From an uncultured Collinsella sp. (GTDB taxonomy: Bacteria; Actinomycetota; Coriobacteriia; Coriobacteriales; Coriobacteriaceae), in NCBI GenBank assembly GCA_958354105.1, contig CATWVA010000026.1:1-25000 (forward strand): a stretch of DNA of 25,000 bases, given 5' to 3'. Made by a program: the position numbers and the translations under genes. The notes beneath the pieces were generated by a model. That model was given only the letters and a program-made list of their open reading frames with translations, searched no databases and was not told the origin of the DNA. Every line of letters begins with the position of its first letter. Position 1 is the first letter of the stretch. This document shows positions 15,421-22,762 of the stretch, piece by piece.

Positions 15421-16079
15421 CACTCGTCGCCTCCGCTCTTTTTGTCGCGCACCGTGGCGGGAATCGTCAAACTGACCGTCCCCTTACCCGAGGCCCCCAG
15501 CAATTCCTTAACGTCTTCGGGGTCGGCCGCCAGCGTCACCCATTCGATCTTGCCTTCACGCGTGGCGCCGGCATCTTCGCTGGTATCGATTACGCGCGCG
15601 CCGCACAGCCGATCGGTCACGCCGTCCTTTTGCACGTACACGTCCACGTAGCTGCCCACGCCCGTGGCGCCCCCGACCGAATGCTCGGCATCGACCGCCA
15701 CCGAAACGGCGACCTTGCCTTTGGGCACCTCGAGCGTGTGGGTTTCGGCCTTGGTGTAGACATTGCAAATCACGGCATTTTTAGGGATGCGCGAGGTCGT
15801 CACGTCGCCGCGCACCTGGCGCAGCTCGGTCGCCGCATCGCGCGGCAACAGGCTCGCCAGCCATTCCTGGGTTATGACATTGGTCTCGTCGAGGGTCTCG
15901 CCCGCATCGATATCACGCGCCGCGACGCACACCTCGACGCGATCGCCGCCATACTTGGCCAGCGTCTCGGCCTGGACCTGCTCAGCCTGCGAGCGAATCG
16001 ACGATGCGTAGACCATGCAGAGCAGCGCGGCGAGCACACCCGCGATTAGACTGATGGCGATGCGCTTGCTCTTGTTCAC
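15420..16079 (-). CDS. cpaB: CpaB/RcpC-like pilus assembly protein (SAF domain)
   Basis: GTG 16079 lies 6 bases after AGAGGAG and gives 219 aa; an upstream TTG is in frame but badly placed. After a short basic N-terminus comes one transmembrane helix (IAISLIAGVLAALLCMVY). The SAF/RcpC core follows: VEVCVAARDIDAGETLDETNV, LRQVRGDVTTSRIPKNAVI, and VAVDAEHSVGGATGVGSYVDVYV. In Gram-negative Tad systems RcpC works with the outer-membrane secretin. Here, with no outer membrane expected, it may contact cell-wall polymer. It is the first gene of the pilus operon. Confidence 0.92.
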   Translation of the reverse strand: MNKSKRIAISLIAGVLAALLCMVYASSIRSQAEQVQAETLAKYGGDRVEVCVAARDIDAGETLDETNVITQEWLASLLPRDAATELRQVRGDVTTSRIPKNAVICNVYTKAETHTLEVPKGKVAVSVAVDAEHSVGGATGVGSYVDVYVQKDGVTDRLCGARVIDTSEDAGATREGKIEWVTLAADPEDVKELLGASGKGTVSLTIPATVRDKKSGGDE

Positions 16080-16095
16080 GGCCGCTCCTCTCAAG

Positions 16096-16241
16096 GTAGC
16101 ACCGGGCGGATGCCCGTAGCACCATTGTCCGAGCGGGCAAGCAGCAAAACGGTGCGATCGCGATCTTGGTTTTGAGTGTCAAACCAATTGCCGACCAAAA
16201 GCTGACCGGCCCGTCAAGCTCGTGGCAAGGTTTTGGTCAGC
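16096..16241 (-). promoter_or_regulatory. Tad operon upstream region with operator-like repeats
   Basis: The 16080-16277 spacer holds several symmetric elements. They are a minus-strand TTGACA (16177-16182) with no good -10 behind it, a perfect palindrome GATCGCGATC (16156-16165) where the -10 would fall, two GTAGCACC direct repeats (16096-16103 and 16116-16123), and two overlapping inverted repeats (16193-16200 with 16231-16238, and 16201-16207 with 16235-16241). The density suggests activator or repressor control, but no regulator is known. Confidence 0.45.
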
Positions 16242-16277
16242 ACGTCAGCAAAACGCACGTTTAGGGGCGCATCGGCA

Positions 16278-16313
16278 ATAAAAAAGCCGCCTCCCGTACC
16301 ATTGGGAGACGGC
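16278..16313 (-). terminator. Rho-independent terminator of rsgA
   Basis: A 10-bp stem (16304-16313 with 16286-16295, one G-U pair), an 8-base loop, and TTTTTTATT on the minus strand, starting 18 bases past the rsgA stop. It insulates the Tad operon from rsgA. Confidence 0.93.
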
Positions 16314-16331
16314 TGTCATAGGTAGATTCAA

Positions 16332-17516
16332 TTACAGATGGACATCGGGATCGAGCATCTGAGCACTCACACGCATGGATGACGCCAGGTTTTGGAACGT
16401 CTCCAGGCGCAGGCTGTCGATTTGCCCGGCATCCTCGGCCTCGCGAACGGCGCAGCCCGGTTCGTGGGTATGCGTGCAGTCGCCAAACCGGCACGCACGC
16501 GACGCCTCGACGATCTCGGGAAACGCGCGTGCCAAGCCCCGCTCATGCCCCACGAGCGGCAGACTGCGCAGGCCCGGCGCGTCAGCAATAACGCCGGCTT
16601 CGCCCGGCAGCGCCACCATCACGCGCGCGACCGTGGTGTGGCGACCCTGGTCATCGCGCTCACGTACGCCACCGGTCGCCAACGTATCGTGACCCAGCAG
16701 CGCGTTGAGCAGCGTCGACTTGCCAGCACCCGATTCACCCAAGATCATGGCGCAGCTCCCGGCGGGCACGCAGGCGCGCACCTCGTCCAGGCCACGACCC
16801 TCGGCAGAGGACGTCACGATCACGCGCACGTCCGGACCCACCAAGCGGTGCACACGGTCCAGATCGCGCTCGAGCTCATCGGCGTCGCAGCGGTCGGCCT
16901 TGGTGAGTACCACCACCGGCTCGGCATCGCAGTCGAGTGCCAACACCAGCGAGCGCGCCACGCGGTCGAGCAGTACCTCGCCGGCGCCGAGCGCCTGCAC
17001 GATCAGCACGCTATCCACGTTGGAGCAAAGCACCTGACGCTCGCCGCGAGCGCGTCCGCGCCAGCGCTCAAAACTCGTGCGGCGTGGCAGCACGCACTCG
17101 ATCACGCCCATGTCGTGCCCGGGCGCACGACGCACCGCCACGCGGTCGCCCACGGCGGGCAGCAGAACCTCGTCCTCGCCACGCGACTTGGCAAACCCCA
17201 CGGCATGCTCGGCACGAAAGGTGTCATCGGCAGTCGCCACCAGCGGAAACCCACGATCCAGGCGCACCACGGCACCAAGCTGCATCTGCTCGGGCTCCTC
17301 GGCCCGAGCACAAAAATCATCGAAGGCAGCCCGCTGAGCATCATCGACCGGCAGATCGTCGAACGCCGGAACATCCTGCAGCGCATCGAGTCCCGGCACG
17401 CTTGCCAGCAGCTCCTCGGCAGACGCGGGAGCTTCGGTCGCAAGCTTCCGACGACGATCGCGCTTAGCCCGCGCCCCCGTCGTCTTTTTCTTCGCCTTAG
17501 CCTTAGCCTTGCCCAC
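16332..17516 (-). CDS. rsgA: Ribosome small subunit-dependent GTPase RsgA
   Basis: GTG 17516 follows GGAGG with 5-base spacing and gives 394 aa. The open frame continues upstream through a terminator, so longer starts are rejected. The circularly permuted GTPase order is present: LTKAD (G4), then GESGAGKSTLLNALLG (G1, Lys266), then DAPGLRSL (G3). An OB-fold lies before it (VAVRRAPGHDMGV). The C-terminal zinc knuckle reads CRFGDCTHTHEPGC. RsgA checks late 30S assembly, the same process as RsmA. The N-terminal 50 or so residues are a basic tail (KAKAKAKKK) followed by an acidic linker, longer than in E. coli. Confidence 0.96.
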   Translation of the reverse strand: MGKAKAKAKKKTTGARAKRDRRRKLATEAPASAEELLASVPGLDALQDVPAFDDLPVDDAQRAAFDDFCARAEEPEQMQLGAVVRLDRGFPLVATADDTFRAEHAVGFAKSRGEDEVLLPAVGDRVAVRRAPGHDMGVIECVLPRRTSFERWRGRARGERQVLCSNVDSVLIVQALGAGEVLLDRVARSLVLALDCDAEPVVVLTKADRCDADELERDLDRVHRLVGPDVRVIVTSSAEGRGLDEVRACVPAGSCAMILGESGAGKSTLLNALLGHDTLATGGVRERDDQGRHTTVARVMVALPGEAGVIADAPGLRSLPLVGHERGLARAFPEIVEASRACRFGDCTHTHEPGCAVREAEDAGQIDSLRLETFQNLASSMRVSAQMLDPDVHL

Positions 17517-17560
17517 AAGCGCCTCCCAGCACCACAAATCACAACTGAGCAGGTATTTTA

Positions 17561-17598
17561 AATCAAAAAGAGCTGGCCGGGCAAAGCCCGACCAGCTC
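17561..17598 (-). terminator. Rho-independent terminator after the P-type ATPase gene
   Basis: A 13-bp stem (17586-17598 with 17570-17582), a 3-base loop, and TTTTTGATTT on the minus strand. It lies 160 bases past the ATPase stop and just before rsgA. Confidence 0.9.
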
Positions 17599-17657
17599 AC
17601 AAACTTTCCCTCAGCCCTTATCATCCGTACGGGAGAAAAGCCAGCAAGGATACCGCA

Positions 17658-17745
17658 GGGCCCGCCCCGGAAGCCCTTTCTCCCGAACGATCCCGCAGCG
17701 CGAAGCGCGAGGACCAGTGAGGGAGAAAGGGCGTGGGGCGGGCCC
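17658..17745. repeat. Large imperfect inverted repeat in the ATPase 3' untranslated region
   Basis: The arms 17658-17684 and 17721-17745 match as two perfect 11-bp blocks separated by a 5/3-base internal asymmetry. The 36-base loop contains GCGC-rich secondary hairpins. There is no T-tract, so it is not a terminator. It resembles a palindromic intergenic repeat; dispersal cannot be tested in this window. Confidence 0.7.
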
Positions 17746-17756
17746 GGACGAGAGCG

Positions 17757-20438
17757 TTACTCCTTCTCCACTGCGCGCATGATCGCCTTGTAGATCTCCA
17801 TCAACGGAATGATCAGGAAGGCAAGGCCCAGAGCGGCGACAACGCCCTTGAGCTCAAGCGTCACGGGACCAAAGAACATCTCGGCAAGCGTCGGCTGAAC
17901 GGTCACGATAACCGTCAGTACCAGCGCCAGCGCGGCCGAAGCCCACAGCCACTTGTTCTGCTTCTTCATGCTAAACAGCGACGCACGACGGCTGCGCATA
18001 TTGAAGCAGTGGAAGATCTCGACCATGTTGAGCGTGATGAAGGCCATCATCACGCCTTCCTCGTCGGCATTGCCGGCGATCATATCGGCGATGTGGATGT
18101 AGCCCATGTCAAAGTACACGCCCACAAAGAAGCTCGCCAGCACCAGCACGGTGATGATCAAGCCCTGGACCACGCAGTCCAGGCCCATATTGCCGGCAAA
18201 GACACCATCCTTGGCGTTGCGCGGCTTGCGCTTCATGATGTCGCCCTCGGCATCCTCCATGCCCAGCGCGAGCGCGGGGAAGCAGTCAGTGACCAGGTTC
18301 ACCCACAGCAGCTGCACCGGCTGGAAGATGGTAAAGCCGATGAGCGTGGCGATAAACACCGAGAACACCTCGGCAAGGTTAGCCGAAAGCAGGAACTGGA
18401 TGACCTTGCGGATATTGTCGTAGATGCGGCGGCCCTCTTCGCAAGCACCGATGATGGTGGCGAAGTTGTCGTCGGCAAGCACCATGTCGGCAACGTTCTT
18501 GGTAACGTCGGTGCCGGTGATGCCCATGCCCACGCCGATGTCGGCGCGCTTGATGGACGGGGCGTCGTTGACGCCGTCGCCCGTCATGGCCACGATCTGG
18601 TCGCGCGACTTCCAGGCCTCGACGATGCGGGTCTTGTGCTCGGGCTGGACGCGGGCGTACACGCCGTAGTCCTCGATGTGCGCGTCGAGTTCCTCGTCGC
18701 TCATGCGATCGAGGTCGGCACCGGTGATGGCATGGCTGCGATCGGTGACGATTCCCAGCTGCTTGGCAATGGCCACGGCGGTGTCGATATGGTCACCCGT
18801 GATCATGACGGTGCGAATACCGGCATCGTGGGCCTCGCGGATGGCGTCGGCGACCTCGGGGCGGACAGGGTCGATCATGCCGGACAGGCCGCAGAAGACC
18901 AGATCGTGCTCGAGCGCAGCGGGGCTGCAGTCGCTCGGGACCTCGGTGTAGGTGCGGCTTGCCAGCGCCAGCACGCGCAAGGCCTCGTCGGCCATGGCCT
19001 TGTTAGCGGCCAGGAGCTCGGCACGGCGCTCCTCGGTCAGGGGGACGACCTTATCGCCCTCGTAGATATGGGTGCACAGGCCGATCACCACGTCGGGCGC
19101 GCCCTTGGTGTACTGCTCGTACTCACCGTCCAGGGTCTCGACGACCACGGACATCATCTTGCGGCCCGAGTCAAACGGGGCCTCGCCCACGCGCGGATGT
19201 TCGGCAGTCAGGCCAGTGAGGCCCGCCTTGCCGGCATCGTTGACGAGCGCACACTCGGTCGGCTCGCCCACGGCCTCGCCCAGCTCCTCGTCCCACTGGG
19301 CATCGGAGCACAGCGCCATACCGGCCAGGAACTTCTCCTTAGGCGCGGCGAGCTCGTGCTTGACGACGGTCATCTTGTTTTGGGTAAGGGTGCCGGTCTT
19401 GTCGGAGCAGATAGTCTGCGTGCAGCCGAGGGTCTCGACGGCAGAGAGCTTGCGGATAATCGCCTGGCGCTTGGCCATCTTGGTCACGCCAAGCGACAGC
19501 ACGATGGTCACGACGGCGACCAGGCCCTCGGGGATGGCGGCGACGGCGAGCGAGACGGCGACCATAAAGGTATCGAGCAGGGCGGTCGGGTCGGTAAGGA
19601 CGTTGCCCACGCCGTGACGGAGGATGTCAACGCCAAAGATCACGACGCAGATGATAATCACCATGATGGTGAGGATGCGGCTGAGCTCGGCAAGCTTCAC
19701 CTGCAGCGGCGTGAGCTCTTCCTTGGCCTCGGCCAGGGCGCCGGCAATCTTGCCCATCTCGGTGTCCATGCCGGTACCGACCACGACGGCGCGGCCACGG
19801 CCGTACACCACGGTGGAACCCATGTAGCACATGTTCTTGCGATCGCCGAGCGGCACGTCATCGGTGCCCGCGGCAAGCTCGATCACGTTGGCGTGCTTCT
19901 CTACGGGCACGGACTCGCCGGTGAGTGCAGCCTCTTCGATCTTCATCGTGGCGCTCTCGAGCACGCGGCAGTCAGCCGGGACGGAGTCGCCCGCCTCGAG
20001 CATGATCACGTCGCCGGGCACGAGCTCGGCGCTCGGCAGATGCACGAGCTTGCCGTCGCGCAGTACCTTGGACTGCGCCGCGCTCATCTCCTGCAGGGCC
20101 TCGAGGGCCTCCTCGCTCTTGGCTTCCTGGACCACGCCCAGCACCGAGTTGACGATAACGACGAACATGATGATGACGACATCGGCAAAGTCGGGCTCGC
20201 CCTTGACCATGCCCGTGAGCGCGCTGATGACGGCGGCAACGATCAGCATGATGACCATGGGGTCGGCCATCTGCTCAAAGAAACGCTTCCACAGCGGCGT
20301 CTTCTCGGCTTCCTCGAGCTTGTTAGGGCCTGTCTTGGCGAGGCGCGACGACGCCTCACCGGTGCTCAGGCCGAGGTTCTCATCGACGCCTTGGTCGCTG
20401 AGCACCTCCGCCGCGGCGGACAGGTATTCCTTTTGCAT
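17757..20438 (-). CDS. Calcium-translocating P-type ATPase (P2 type)
   Basis: The 893-aa protein has the full P-type layout. It has an N-terminal cytoplasmic part with GPNKLEE, an actuator TGES (LTGESVPV), the phosphorylated DKTGTLT (Asp346), KGAPDVV in the nucleotide domain, and TGDGVNDAPSIKRADIG. Residues matching the SERCA calcium sites are kept: VAAIPEGL in helix 4, NLAEV in helix 5, and NLVTDCFPALALG in helix 6 with Asn, Thr and Asp. This supports Ca2+ export rather than heavy-metal transport, and no N-terminal metal-binding domain is present. ATG 20438 follows AGGAGGGG. The leader can form a hairpin that covers this ribosome binding site. The gene is monocistronic. Confidence 0.95.
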   Translation of the reverse strand: MQKEYLSAAAEVLSDQGVDENLGLSTGEASSRLAKTGPNKLEEAEKTPLWKRFFEQMADPMVIMLIVAAVISALTGMVKGEPDFADVVIIMFVVIVNSVLGVVQEAKSEEALEALQEMSAAQSKVLRDGKLVHLPSAELVPGDVIMLEAGDSVPADCRVLESATMKIEEAALTGESVPVEKHANVIELAAGTDDVPLGDRKNMCYMGSTVVYGRGRAVVVGTGMDTEMGKIAGALAEAKEELTPLQVKLAELSRILTIMVIIICVVIFGVDILRHGVGNVLTDPTALLDTFMVAVSLAVAAIPEGLVAVVTIVLSLGVTKMAKRQAIIRKLSAVETLGCTQTICSDKTGTLTQNKMTVVKHELAAPKEKFLAGMALCSDAQWDEELGEAVGEPTECALVNDAGKAGLTGLTAEHPRVGEAPFDSGRKMMSVVVETLDGEYEQYTKGAPDVVIGLCTHIYEGDKVVPLTEERRAELLAANKAMADEALRVLALASRTYTEVPSDCSPAALEHDLVFCGLSGMIDPVRPEVADAIREAHDAGIRTVMITGDHIDTAVAIAKQLGIVTDRSHAITGADLDRMSDEELDAHIEDYGVYARVQPEHKTRIVEAWKSRDQIVAMTGDGVNDAPSIKRADIGVGMGITGTDVTKNVADMVLADDNFATIIGACEEGRRIYDNIRKVIQFLLSANLAEVFSVFIATLIGFTIFQPVQLLWVNLVTDCFPALALGMEDAEGDIMKRKPRNAKDGVFAGNMGLDCVVQGLIITVLVLASFFVGVYFDMGYIHIADMIAGNADEEGVMMAFITLNMVEIFHCFNMRSRRASLFSMKKQNKWLWASAALALVLTVIVTVQPTLAEMFFGPVTLELKGVVAALGLAFLIIPLMEIYKAIMRAVEKE

Positions 20439-20448
20439 ATAGAGTCCC

Positions 20449-20502
20449 CTCCTGGGATTCGGGCCACTCAGCAGATTGATGCCCGATCATAATTCCCAGG
20501 AG
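20449..20502 (-). promoter_or_regulatory. Leader hairpin that could sequester the ATPase ribosome binding site
   Basis: The sequence holding the Shine-Dalgarno (20449-20464) is complementary to 20481-20502. CTCCTGGG pairs with CCCAGGAG, then three more pairs form past a 1-base bulge, and a 5-bp CGGGC/GCCCG inner stem closes a 16-base loop. If transcribed, the fold would block translation. A transcript start upstream of 20502 is needed; one candidate promoter lies at 20557-20586. Confidence 0.5.
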
Positions 20503-20516
20503 AAGGGCAAGGGCTC

Positions 20517-20547
20517 ATCAAGGCTGCCGTGCTGAGCGGCAGTTGAT
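20517..20547 (-). other. Second hairpin in the ATPase leader
   Basis: CTGCCG/CGGCAG (20524-20529 with 20537-20542) extends by ATCAA/TTGAT across a GG bulge. No T-tract follows on either strand. It would be the first hairpin of the transcript if the promoter at 20557-20586 is right. The DNA from 20587 to 20786 shows nothing further that I can support. Confidence 0.4.
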
Positions 20548-20556
20548 AGTGGAGCT

Positions 20557-20586
20557 ATGGTACCCCAAAGCGACGCGTCTAGCCAA
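20557..20586 (-). promoter_or_regulatory. Candidate ATPase promoter
   Basis: Minus-strand TTGGCT (20581-20586) and TACCAT (20557-20562) are 18 bases apart. Both are imperfect. It would give a leader of about 110 bases holding both hairpins. Confidence 0.35.
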
Positions 20587-20786
20587 AACAATCGGTTTGG
20601 AAATATGGTCCGCACGCAACGGTGCAGACCGTGTGATGCTCAACATTGGTAAAACGTTTTTTCTTCGGCACATCGCCAAACTGACATATCGCCCAGATAG
20701 CAGCGGTTGGAGTGGTTGGTAAAGATTTTCCATATACCGTTTTTCCCGCAAAAAATGAACTTCCATTTCGGCATACGGTCGATTTT

Positions 20787-20817
20787 TTGGGGTATTCGGT
20801 CGGCATTTCGTTATAAT
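20787..20817 (+). promoter_or_regulatory. pyk promoter (clear -10, weak -35)
   Basis: A perfect TATAAT lies at 20812-20817. The best -35 nearby is TTGGGG (20787-20792) at 19 bases, which is weak. The leader to the start codon is about 57 bases and contains no evident structure. Confidence 0.6.
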
Positions 20818-20880
20818 CATCTCGGTTTTATTTCTTATGGTTTATCTATCAGCGCAAGACGATGTCAGATGGAGGTCTGA

Positions 20881-22341
20881 ATGTACAAGCGCACTAAGAT
20901 TGTATGCACCATGGGTCCCGCCTGCGATAGCGACGAGACCATCCGCGAGATGATCAAGGCGGGCATGAACGTCGCCCGTTTTAACTTCTCGCACGGCTCC
21001 TACGACGAGCACCACGGTCGCATCGAGCGCGTCCGCCGTATTTCCAAGGAGCTCGGTCTGCCTGTCGGCATCCTGCTCGACACCAAGGGCCCCGAGGTCC
21101 GCACCGGCCTTCTGGTCGACGGCAAGAAGGTTGCCGTCAAGACCGGCGATAAGATCGTCGTCACCGCTCAGCCCACGTCCGAGGATTTCCACGGCACCGC
21201 TGAGCACATCTCCCTCGACTACCTGGCTCTGCCCTCCGAGGTCGAGAAGGGCTCCCTCATCCTGATCGATGACGGCCTGGTTGCCCTCGAGGTCGAGTCC
21301 GTCAGTGGCCAGGACATGACCTGCGTCGTTAAGAACGACGGCCTGATCGGCGAGCGCAAGGGCGTCAACATGCCCAACGTCAACATCTCGCTGCCCGCCA
21401 TCACCGAGCGCGATCGTCAGGACATCCTCTTTGGCCTGACCGAGAACATCGACTACATCGCCGCTTCCTTCATCCGTGACGGCGAGTCCGTCCGCGGCAT
21501 CCGCGAGCTTTGCCGCGAGAACGGCGGCGAGCACGTGACGATCTTCCCGAAGATCGAGTGCGCCTTGGGCGTCGAGAACTTCGACGAGATTCTCGAGGCT
21601 TCTGACGGCATCATGGTCGCCCGTGGCGACCTGGGCATCGAGATCAAGCCCGAGCTCGTTCCGCACATCCAGAAGGAGATCATCGCCAAGTGCAACGCGG
21701 CCTACAAGCCCGTCATCACCGCTACGCAGATGCTCGACTCCATGCAGCAGAACCCGCGCCCGACGCGCGCCGAGGTTGCCGACGTTGCTAACGCCATTTA
21801 TGACGGCACCGACGCCGTCATGCTGTCCGGCGAGTCCGCTGCCGGTAAGTACCCGGTCGAGGCCGTTAAGATGCAGGCCAGCATTGCTCTCGAGACCGAG
21901 AAGTACCTCCCGGCCCACGCTCCGCTCGAGGTTCCGGCCGATGCTCACGGCACCCGCGTTGTCAACAACGTTGTGGGTATGTCCGCTGTGAACATGGCTA
22001 CCACCGTTGGCGCCAAGTGCATCACCGCGCCGACGACCACCGGTCGTACCGCTCGCCTGATCTCGCACTTCCGTCCCAACATGCCGATCTGCGCGTTCTC
22101 CCGCCACGAGTGGGCCGTCCAGCAGATGATCATGTACTGGGGCGTTATCCCGCACCAGGCCGAGATTACCCAGGGCACCGTCAACGGCACGATCGTCAAG
22201 GCGATCGAGACCGCTAAGGAGCTCGGCTACGTCGAGGCTGGCGATTTGACCGTCGCTACCGCCGGCGATCCCCGCATGAGCGTCCAGCTCGAGGACAAGG
22301 TCTCCTCGACCAACGTCGCTTACGTCGCTCAGGTGCGTTAA
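20881..22341 (+). CDS. pyk: Pyruvate kinase
   Basis: The 486-aa protein makes ATP and pyruvate from phosphoenolpyruvate, the last step of glycolysis. It opens KIVCTMGPACDSDETIREMI and MNVARFNFSHG. The active-site region reads IFPKIECALGVENFDEIL with catalytic Lys224, followed by GIMVARGDLGIEI and ATQMLDSM. GPEVRTG contains Glu72, matching the residue that marks K+-dependent enzymes. A C-terminal allosteric-fold domain is present, without the extra PEP-utiliser domain of Bacillus forms. ATG follows GGAGG. Codon use is strongly C-ending and biased compared with the next gene, in line with high expression. Confidence 0.98.
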   Translation: MYKRTKIVCTMGPACDSDETIREMIKAGMNVARFNFSHGSYDEHHGRIERVRRISKELGLPVGILLDTKGPEVRTGLLVDGKKVAVKTGDKIVVTAQPTSEDFHGTAEHISLDYLALPSEVEKGSLILIDDGLVALEVESVSGQDMTCVVKNDGLIGERKGVNMPNVNISLPAITERDRQDILFGLTENIDYIAASFIRDGESVRGIRELCRENGGEHVTIFPKIECALGVENFDEILEASDGIMVARGDLGIEIKPELVPHIQKEIIAKCNAAYKPVITATQMLDSMQQNPRPTRAEVADVANAIYDGTDAVMLSGESAAGKYPVEAVKMQASIALETEKYLPAHAPLEVPADAHGTRVVNNVVGMSAVNMATTVGAKCITAPTTTGRTARLISHFRPNMPICAFSRHEWAVQQMIMYWGVIPHQAEITQGTVNGTIVKAIETAKELGYVEAGDLTVATAGDPRMSVQLEDKVSSTNVAYVAQVR

Positions 22342-22370
22342 GTCGTACTTGCAAGCATGTTTGCATTGCA

Positions 22371-22407
22371 AAGGGCCCGGAAGGCTTCGCCTTTCGGGCC
22401 CTTTTTC
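22371..22407 (+). terminator. Rho-independent terminator of pyk
   Basis: A 15-bp stem with one G-U pair (22371-22385 with 22389-22403), a 3-base TTC loop, then a TTTTTCT tract. It starts 29 bases past the pyk stop. Confidence 0.96.
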
Positions 22408-22510
22408 TGTGTCAATGCCGGCACACGGCAAAACACGCACCCATTTCTTTACCAAAAGCGCGAAATCCACCTTTCGAGGCCCAAAAATAAAGTCCCAAGC
22501 GCTAAAAGTG

Positions 22511-22563
22511 TTCGCCCGATGGCGAAACCACACCTTACCCGACGCTGCTAAATCGTTTTAGCA
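22511..22563. other. Two short hairpins in the spacer after pyk
   Basis: TTCGCC-CGAT-GGCGAA (22511-22526) and TGCTAAA-TCGT-TTTAGCA (22546-22563) are perfect 6-bp and 7-bp stems with 4-base loops. They precede the long inverted repeat. No gene is visible in 22408-22762. Confidence 0.5.
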
Positions 22564-22583
22564 AGAGCCAGATCGACCGCGTT

Positions 22584-22711
22584 TTCGGAAGTATGCGGCA
22601 AATTCTGAGACCTCCGAGCACACCCCGTTTTTTCGCAACAAAATGCCTGATAAACTGGCCTCAAAAGCCAGGTCTGCTCACAGGGTTCAGATTTTGCCGC
22701 ATACTTCCGAA
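22584..22711. repeat. 25-bp inverted repeat upstream of the nuclease-like gene
   Basis: Arms 22584-22608 and 22687-22711 are reverse complements over 25 bases with a single mismatch, separated by 78 bases. The loop contains a small CTGGC/GCCAG hairpin. There is no terminator tract and no credible ORF inside. The right arm ends about 50 bases before the start of the nuclease-like gene. Confidence 0.85.
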
Positions 22712-22762
22712 TTGACGCTGGCATCGCACGGTCCAAAAGCACATTTCGACCAGGAGGATATC

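Noticed and set aside
17733..20492. 919-codon plus-strand open frame
   Set aside because: Antisense shadow of the Ca2+ ATPase. It is His/Asp/Gly-rich with no domain, and runs through a terminator region.
20518..20820. 100-codon minus-strand frame upstream of the ATPase
   Set aside because: It covers promoter and hairpin DNA. No clear binding site or recognisable sequence was found.
20842..22533. 563-codon minus-strand open frame
   Set aside because: Antisense to pyk. It covers the pyk terminator and has repetitive Asp/Gly/Leu composition typical of shadow frames.
22548..22742. 64-codon minus-strand frame in the 25-bp inverted repeat
   Set aside because: It is created by the two repeat arms. 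There is no binding site and no family resemblance.
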